From assembly GCA_030627405.1 (NCBI GenBank), contig DAOUSD010000171.1, positions 1 to 5,003 of the forward strand: a stretch of DNA of 5,003 bases, written 5' to 3'. This DNA comes from Deltaproteobacteria bacterium (lineage in GTDB: Bacteria; Desulfobacterota; Desulfobacteria; Desulfobacterales; ETH-SRB1). Shown piece after piece: positions 1 through 5,003 of the stretch. Below the pieces are notes generated by a model. It was not told the DNA's origin, searched no databases, and saw nothing but the letters and a program-made list of their open reading frames with translations. The stretch's first letter is position 1, and every line of letters begins with the position of its first letter. The translations under genes and the position numbers were made by a program.

Positions 1-18
1 AATATTATATTTATCATA

Positions 19-2931
19 TTGATAAAAATGAAACAAGTAAATGATTTACCAGTAGAACCGGCAGAAGAAGCAAAGAATAAGCTGGATGCCTTTATAGCCG
101 CAGCGGAGAATGCAAAGGTCGAAATCAGGCATTATCCTGAAATATTTGCTGTTATGAAAAAGGTTTTTGCTTTCAGTGATTTTGTTGCCGGAAGCTGCAT
201 ACGCAATCCACAGATGTTGGCTGATCTCATTATAAGCGGCGATATTAAAAGACGGTACGCAAAGGGTGAATATAATAATAAGCTTAAAATCTTTCTTTCC
301 GAGGTAAAAGAAAATAATAATATTTCCAGTATGCTTCGTCGTTTCAGACTTCGTGAGAAAGTAAGAATTGCCTGGAGGGATCTTGCCGGCTGGGCGGATC
401 TTTTGGAAACTATGGCTGATCTTTCAAACTTTGCAGATGCATGTTTAGAAGAGGCTCTTTCAATTCTTTATAAATCTCTCTGTTCTGAATACGGCAATCC
501 TACGCGAGCTGACGGCTCTCAAGAATATCTTGTGGTTTTTGGTATGGGTAAACTTGGAGCGCGTGAGCTTAACTTTTCTTCAGATATTGATTTGATTTTT
601 GCATATAGTGAAGCCGGGAAAACAAAAGGTAAATCAAAGTCGATCAGCAATGAAGAATTTTTTGTACTCCTTTGCAGACGTCTTGTAAATGTTATTGGCG
701 CAACCACTCCGGACGGACTTGTTTTTCGTGTTGATATGCGGCTTCGGCCTTTTGGCGAAAGCGGGCCTTTGGTTATGAGTTTTGACAACATGGAAGATTA
801 TTATCAGAGACAGGGTAGGGAATGGGAACGTTATGCCTGGATCAAGGCAAGGGTGTCGGCCGGTGACAGAGAAGCAGGCAGAAGACTTTGGGACAGACTT
901 AAGCCTTTTGTTTTTCGTAGATACCTTGATTTTGGAGTTTATGAATCTTTAAGGGATATGAAGCACAAAATATCTCTTGAAGTAAGTCATAAGGGAATGG
1001 AAAGAAATGTTAAGCTTGGTCCCGGAGGTATAAGGGAGATAGAATTTTTCGGACAGATATTTCAGCTTATACGTGGGGGAGTAGTGCCTGTTCTTCAGGA
1101 GCGTAGTATTCTGAATGTGTTAAAAATCCTTGCTGACAGGAGGTACATTCCACAGGATGTTTGCAATGATCTTACAGAGGCATATGAGTTTTTGCGAAAT
1201 ACAGAGCACCGGCTTCAGGAATTTTCTGATCAGCAGACCCATAAAATTCCGTCGGATCCTGTCGGGAAAGCACGTCTTGCAGCATCCATGGGGTTTGATA
1301 AATGGGAGTTTTTTGCTTTAGAGCTTAAACGGCAGATGGGAAGTGTCCACTATCATTTTAATAAATTGCTTGCCACTGAAGATTTTGAGACAAAAGGCGA
1401 AAAAATTGATAGTGAATTAAAAAATATATGGCTTGATCTGATAGAAAATGACCATAGCAATAAAGTGCTTTTTAATGCTGGATTTGACGGGCCGGATGAA
1501 GTATTGCGTTTGTTGGAACATCTTCGTAATGATCCGGAAACACGGTCACTGAGCGATAAAGGGCGAAAACGGCTCGATAAGCTTATCCCGCTTGTGTTGA
1601 AGGAAGTCGGAAAATCCGAACAACCATATCTTGTTTTAAGCCGTATAATCGATTTGATCAAAGTAATAGAAAGGCGAACCTGTTACATAGCTCTTCTTTT
1701 GGAGAATCCTGATGCTCTTGTTCATCTGGTTAGACTTTCAAATGCAAGTCCGTGGATAGTTTCTTTGCTGGCGCGTCATCCTGTACTTCTGGATGAATTG
1801 CTTGATGCCCGCACTCTATATATACCGCCTGAAAAATCTGATATTATAAATGAGATAAGAAAAAAACTGAAGCATATACCTGCTCAGGATCTTGAATATC
1901 AAATTGAAGAATTGTGTATTTTTAAACAAATCAATATATTGCGTGTCGCGGCAGCGGATGTTACAAATGCCCTTCCCCTTATGAGGGTCAGCGACCATCT
2001 TACCGGGATTGCCGAGACAATAATTAATGAGGTTCTTGAACTTTCCTGGAATTATTTAATTAAAAAACATGGAAAGCCCACCTGCCATCTTGACGCAAAG
2101 ACAAGCGAAAGGGGTTTTGTTGTTATAGCCTATGGCAAGCTGGGTGGTATTGAACTCGGTTATGGCGGCGATCTTGATCTGGTTTTTCTTCATGCAGGGA
2201 CTAAAGGACAAACAAAAGGCGGAATACGTCCAATAGATAACGCTCAATTTTTTGCCCGCCTGGGGCAAAGAGTTATTCATATTCTAACCGCGCATACTTC
2301 TGCAGGAAGCCTGTATGAAACAGATATGAGGTTGCGCCCAAGCGGAAGCTCCGGGCCCCTGGCTTGTCACATTGAAGCATTTAAAGAATATCAGGTTGAA
2401 AAAGCCTGGACTTGGGAACATCAGGCCCTCGTTAAGGCAAGAGCTGTAAGCGGAGATATTAATCTGGCGAGGTATTTTGAACAGATACGCAAGGAGGTGC
2501 TTACTCTTTCACGCAGCAAAACCAGGCTTCAGCAGGAGGTCAGGGACATGCGGGAACGTATGCGCAAGGAGCTTTTAAGCCCGGAGCCAGGATTTTTTGA
2601 TCTCAAGCAGGACAAGGGAGGTATGGTTGATATTGAGTTTATAGTTCAGTATCTTGTACTTTTGAAATCCAGCGAATATAATGAACTTGCCCGATGGACA
2701 GACATTGTGCGCCTTTTGGAAACATTGATTGAGACAAAGATAGTGGACGATTCTACGGCGCGTTTCCTTAAAGAAGCCTATCTGGAATATAGAGCATCCG
2801 CTCACAGTTTCAGTCTTCAGAAAAAACCCGCTAAAGTACCTGATACTGAATTTATTGATCTGCGTGAGAACGTAAAGAAAATCTGGAAGATTTTTCTTGA
2901 GAATGACCATTTGAGGACCAAAGCAATTTAA
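19..2931 (+). CDS. glnE: Bifunctional glutamine synthetase adenylyltransferase / adenylyl-removing enzyme (GlnE)
   Basis: This cytoplasmic enzyme adds AMP to a tyrosine of each glutamine synthetase subunit (lowering its activity) and removes it by phosphorolysis. In characterised enterobacteria the balance is set by PII protein and glutamine. The 970 residues are close to the 946 of E. coli GlnE, and the two match in order along their length. The N-terminal adenylyl-removase half has GMGKLGARELNFSSDIDLIF at 175-194 (metal ligands D189, D191), VDMRLRPFGESGP from 238 (D239) and GPGGIREIEFF at 334-344. The C-terminal adenylyltransferase half has YGKLGGIELGYGGDLDLVF at 705-723 (D718, D720), TDMRLRPSGSSGP from 768 (D769) and DKGGMVDIEF at 865-874. 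A helical linker lies between them. The C-terminus is complete. The start is uncertain: TTG at 19 and ATG at 28 are both in frame, neither has a visible Shine-Dalgarno, and the frame stays open to base 1. ATG 28 is a reasonable alternative. Function is very secure. Confidence 0.97.
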   Translation: MIKMKQVNDLPVEPAEEAKNKLDAFIAAAENAKVEIRHYPEIFAVMKKVFAFSDFVAGSCIRNPQMLADLIISGDIKRRYAKGEYNNKLKIFLSEVKENNNISSMLRRFRLREKVRIAWRDLAGWADLLETMADLSNFADACLEEALSILYKSLCSEYGNPTRADGSQEYLVVFGMGKLGARELNFSSDIDLIFAYSEAGKTKGKSKSISNEEFFVLLCRRLVNVIGATTPDGLVFRVDMRLRPFGESGPLVMSFDNMEDYYQRQGREWERYAWIKARVSAGDREAGRRLWDRLKPFVFRRYLDFGVYESLRDMKHKISLEVSHKGMERNVKLGPGGIREIEFFGQIFQLIRGGVVPVLQERSILNVLKILADRRYIPQDVCNDLTEAYEFLRNTEHRLQEFSDQQTHKIPSDPVGKARLAASMGFDKWEFFALELKRQMGSVHYHFNKLLATEDFETKGEKIDSELKNIWLDLIENDHSNKVLFNAGFDGPDEVLRLLEHLRNDPETRSLSDKGRKRLDKLIPLVLKEVGKSEQPYLVLSRIIDLIKVIERRTCYIALLLENPDALVHLVRLSNASPWIVSLLARHPVLLDELLDARTLYIPPEKSDIINEIRKKLKHIPAQDLEYQIEELCIFKQINILRVAAADVTNALPLMRVSDHLTGIAETIINEVLELSWNYLIKKHGKPTCHLDAKTSERGFVVIAYGKLGGIELGYGGDLDLVFLHAGTKGQTKGGIRPIDNAQFFARLGQRVIHILTAHTSAGSLYETDMRLRPSGSSGPLACHIEAFKEYQVEKAWTWEHQALVKARAVSGDINLARYFEQIRKEVLTLSRSKTRLQQEVRDMRERMRKELLSPEPGFFDLKQDKGGMVDIEFIVQYLVLLKSSEYNELARWTDIVRLLETLIETKIVDDSTARFLKEAYLEYRASAHSFSLQKKPAKVPDTEFIDLRENVKKIWKIFLENDHLRTKAI

Positions 2932-3030
2932 AGTGTCCCGCCTTGTGTCCGTGGCTAATCAGAAAGAATTGCAAGGGCCTTTTCTGGAAGGATTTGACAA
3001 TTACATCGCTTAACATTACTTAGAGGCATA
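2932..3030. other. Intergenic gap between glnE and the ATPase gene
   Basis: These 99 bases contain no plausible gene. GTGTCC occurs twice, 12 bases apart (2933-2938 and 2945-2950). A weak CCTT/AAGG inverted repeat spans 2978-2991 but no T-run follows it, so it does not look like an intrinsic terminator. A perfect TTGACA hexamer is at 2994-2999, but no good -10 box lies 16-18 bases downstream. The ATPase gene could therefore be read through from glnE or start from a non-consensus promoter here; the sequence does not decide. Confidence 0.6.
3022..3026 (+). promoter_or_regulatory. Ribosome binding site of the ATPase gene
   Basis: AGAGG lies 4 bases before the ATG at 3031. The spacing is a little short, but it is the only purine-rich Shine-Dalgarno-like element near the start, and it supports ATG 3031 as the initiation codon. 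Confidence 0.55.
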
Positions 3031-4854
3031 ATGAATACTAGTAACGAACAACTTGTTGCGGAAAAGAAAAACAGTAACTGGGCTATTCGTTCGTTGGTTC
3101 CCGAAGAAGTCTATACGGATCGCGAGGAACATCTGGAATATTTTTATCATGCAGCTCTTGATGCTATAGGCCGCAGGACCATGTCCACTGTTTTATTGGG
3201 TCAGCGTCGCATGGGAAAGACCGAGATATTCAAGCGGGTCGTGAACCGTCTTTTTTTTAAGCAGGATCATCTGGATCCAAAGGCGGTTGTGCCGGTCTAT
3301 TACAGCTTTAAAGATGAACCGCTTGACCGGTGGGAGTTTGCTATTGGATATGTAGAGAATTTCCTTCGGTGGTATGCGGCATTTCGATTGAGAGAACCTT
3401 CCATTCTGTCTCCTGACTCAGTAAGCAGGGACGGCCTTTCGGAATTGATCAAAGCCCGTCTTGAAGTTCCTGAAGGGCTCGCGGGTGCTCTCAATTTTAT
3501 GCGGTTTCTTCAAAAAAAGGACGTCACCACACCTGAAGACAAGGCCGTGACTCTTCCCAGGAGGGTTTCTGACCGGGACGAGAGCACTATTGTTATGTTT
3601 TTGGATGAATTCCAGAACACCCGTCTTCCACAATACAACTTCAGCATAGTCGGTTTTATGCAGGAAGCCGTAGAATCTCCCACATGTCCTCATTTTGTTA
3701 CCGGTTCTGCCATGAGTATTCTGGCAAAAGAGATACTTGGTCGGGGTTCGCTTTTTGGGAGGTTCCGCAGCCATCCGATTGAACCGATGACCAACTATTG
3801 GGGGGCGCAGTTAGCGTTCAATGCTTCCAGTTATCACAGAGTGAGAATAGAGGAAAAGATGCTGCCGGTACTGGCGGATCGCTGTGGAGGGAATCCTTTT
3901 TATATTACAGGGGTAATCCAGCAGGCAGCAGAACAGGATAAGTCGATTGTAAGCGAAGAAACACTAAACGAGATCCTGGCGGTTGATCTTTCTTCCGGTT
4001 TTATCTGGGCTGAATTGAACGACCAGGTAACAAAGTGGATAGAACGTATTAATGAATACGGTATTACCAAGTGGGTGCTTTATCTTTCTGCCCTGGAAGA
4101 AGGAGACCGGCTTGATCTTGATAGAATTCAAAAAGAACTTGCCGAGCGTGAAGGAAAAGTTGTGCCAATGGAGACCATCAGGGATGTACTGATAAAACTC
4201 TCCAGAGGCGATCTTCTTCAGTACATGGAACTTGGAGGATGGTTCAAAAAGATAGATGATCCGATCCTGCTTGAGTTCTTGAAGGTGTGGGGCAGGATTG
4301 AGGTAGAGGGTCAAGATAGAGCTACGGTGCAAAACGATTTAAGAACTCAGTATCAGACTATAAAGCGTCGCATTCATGACCATCGGGGTTATCTTGCAGA
4401 GGTATATATAGCTCAAATCCTCTGGACAGGACAAAACAAAACCCTGTCAGGCAAATTTTTCCATAGCAAAGAGGATATTACCCTGCCGTGGCACTTCAGT
4501 TATGTAAAGCAGCGAAGCAGACTTGGTGGTGGCAGGGGCATGGAAATAGACGTGGAGGGCGGCGCAGGCAAAGAACGCTGGATATGTGAGAGCAAGTGGT
4601 GGATAGGCCGAAAGGTAGGCCGGGCTGAGGTAGAATCTTTGATGCGGAAGGGAAACATTGTAAAACAGGAAGTGGGTGAAGGACTTCAGATTTTGAGATT
4701 ATGGTTCTTTGCTCACGACGGTTTTACTGAGGATGCAAAGGCGTTGATGCTGAAAAATGGTGTGCTTTGGTCGGTAAGAGAAGGTTTGAATGGGTTGCTT
4801 GAGTGCTTGGGGTTGAGAGGCTTGCCGGAGTTGGTGGATGAGCAGGGGAATTGA
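3031..4854 (+). CDS. Arch_ATPase/STAND-like P-loop ATPase with C-terminal PD-(D/E)XK nuclease-like domain
   Basis: This 607-residue soluble protein has no signal peptide or membrane segment. Residues 25-300 look like an archaeal-type (MNS/STAND) ATPase: VYTDREEHL near 27-35, Walker A GQRRMGKT at 57-64, Walker B IVMFLDE at 187-193 followed by FQN, a sensor-1-like FVTGSAMS at 222-229, SLFGRF at 240-245 with IEPM at 250-253, and GGNPFY at 286-291. Residues about 335-420 look like a winged helix, ending in DDPILLEFLKVW (409-420), comparable to the Dp.l.fw region of DUF234-linked ATPases. The C-terminal part (about 445-590) carries E457, then MEIDVEG with D507, then WICESKWW with E520 and K522. 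This D-x12-E-x-K pattern is typical of PD-(D/E)XK nucleases. The start is ATG 3031, with AGAGG just upstream. Family resemblance is clear. ATP-driven DNA binding or cleavage is inferred, and the biological role (defence, mobile-element function or other) is unknown. A structural or inactive nuclease fold is also possible. Confidence 0.85.
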   Translation: MNTSNEQLVAEKKNSNWAIRSLVPEEVYTDREEHLEYFYHAALDAIGRRTMSTVLLGQRRMGKTEIFKRVVNRLFFKQDHLDPKAVVPVYYSFKDEPLDRWEFAIGYVENFLRWYAAFRLREPSILSPDSVSRDGLSELIKARLEVPEGLAGALNFMRFLQKKDVTTPEDKAVTLPRRVSDRDESTIVMFLDEFQNTRLPQYNFSIVGFMQEAVESPTCPHFVTGSAMSILAKEILGRGSLFGRFRSHPIEPMTNYWGAQLAFNASSYHRVRIEEKMLPVLADRCGGNPFYITGVIQQAAEQDKSIVSEETLNEILAVDLSSGFIWAELNDQVTKWIERINEYGITKWVLYLSALEEGDRLDLDRIQKELAEREGKVVPMETIRDVLIKLSRGDLLQYMELGGWFKKIDDPILLEFLKVWGRIEVEGQDRATVQNDLRTQYQTIKRRIHDHRGYLAEVYIAQILWTGQNKTLSGKFFHSKEDITLPWHFSYVKQRSRLGGGRGMEIDVEGGAGKERWICESKWWIGRKVGRAEVESLMRKGNIVKQEVGEGLQILRLWFFAHDGFTEDAKALMLKNGVLWSVREGLNGLLECLGLRGLPELVDEQGN

Positions 4855-5003
4855 AATTGAGCTTAAACCTTTTTTTAAAAAAACAGAGCAAAGCGATTGC
4901 ACAAGTATTCAATTGACAACATTCGATTTTGTTCCCACTAACCCCCATTGACCAACAACCAGCATAAAAGGTAATACAAATTTGTCACAGTCAAAAGACA
5001 TAA
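4855..5003. other. Non-coding 3' flank of the ATPase gene
   Basis: These 149 bases are A/T-rich and hold no supported complete gene. A T7A7 self-complementary run sits at 4870-4883, 15 bases after the stop codon, but it has no GC-rich stem and is not a standard intrinsic terminator. A TTGACA at 4913-4918 lacks a good -10 partner at normal spacing. A perfect 10-base palindrome, ACAAATTTGT, is at 4976-4985. A weak candidate start for a next gene is near the right edge (TTG at 4982). Confidence 0.5.

Noticed and set aside
12..17. TATCAT as a -10 box for glnE
   Set aside because: It matches 5 of 6 bases, but any -35 would be outside the window and the start codon would follow almost immediately. 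The region is simply A/T-rich.
519..791. Antisense open frames inside glnE (also 1353-1661, 1816-1998, 2056-2280 and 2575-2910)
   Set aside because: They lie wholly opposite a gene with clear family motifs, and their translations show no recognisable domains. They are shadows.
2994..3022. Sigma-70 promoter for the ATPase gene based on TTGACA at 2994-2999
   Set aside because: The hexamer is a perfect -35, but the positions 16-18 bases downstream (TTACTT/TACTTA) match the -10 consensus poorly. Better -10-like strings (TAACAT at 3011, CATAAT at 3028) have spacers of 11 and 28 bases.
3964..4332. Antisense open frames inside the ATPase gene (also 3300-3494, 3418-3774, 4699-4902 and 4724-4948)
   Set aside because: They overlap a well-supported coding region, carry no recognisable motif and look like reverse-strand shadows.
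4861..4894. Intrinsic terminator after the ATPase gene
   Set aside because: The T7A7 run is self-complementary but has no loop and no GC-rich stem. The flanking GCTT/AAGC pair is too short and no T-tract follows it.
4912..4957. ATTGAC repeated at 4912 and 4947 as a repeat element
   Set aside because: Only six bases are exactly shared, with loose similarity after them. There are no further copies and no regular spacing.

Overview
The window holds two long genes on the + strand, separated by a 99-base gap and followed by 149 bases with no supported gene. The coding style (moderate GC, many AAA/TTT/GAA codons) and the type of GlnE suggest a Gram-negative proteobacterium-like organism. A Desulfobacterota (sulfate-reducer-like) host would fit, but that is inference from general resemblance and no marker in the window proves it.

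Region 1 (about 19-2931) is glnE, the bifunctional adenylyltransferase/adenylyl-removase of glutamine synthetase. Both nucleotidyltransferase-fold halves are intact, each with its metal-binding aspartates. It is a core nitrogen-regulation gene. The reading frame is open to the left edge of the window, so the start codon is not settled.

Region 2 (3031-4854) encodes a 607-residue protein that resembles the Arch_ATPase / MNS-type STAND ATPases. It has a P-loop ATPase, then a winged-helix-like segment, then a C-terminal domain with a D...ExK signature typical of PD-(D/E)XK nuclease folds. Its biological role is not established. Related ATPase-nuclease proteins are widespread in archaea and bacteria, mostly as uncharacterised accessory genes. 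This is the most interesting gene in the window.

The two genes have no evident functional link. The likely picture is a housekeeping gene followed by an accessory gene. The gap between them shows a ribosome binding site for the second gene and an isolated TTGACA, but no convincing intrinsic terminator. No RNA genes, insertion sequences, CRISPR repeats or riboswitches were recognised.
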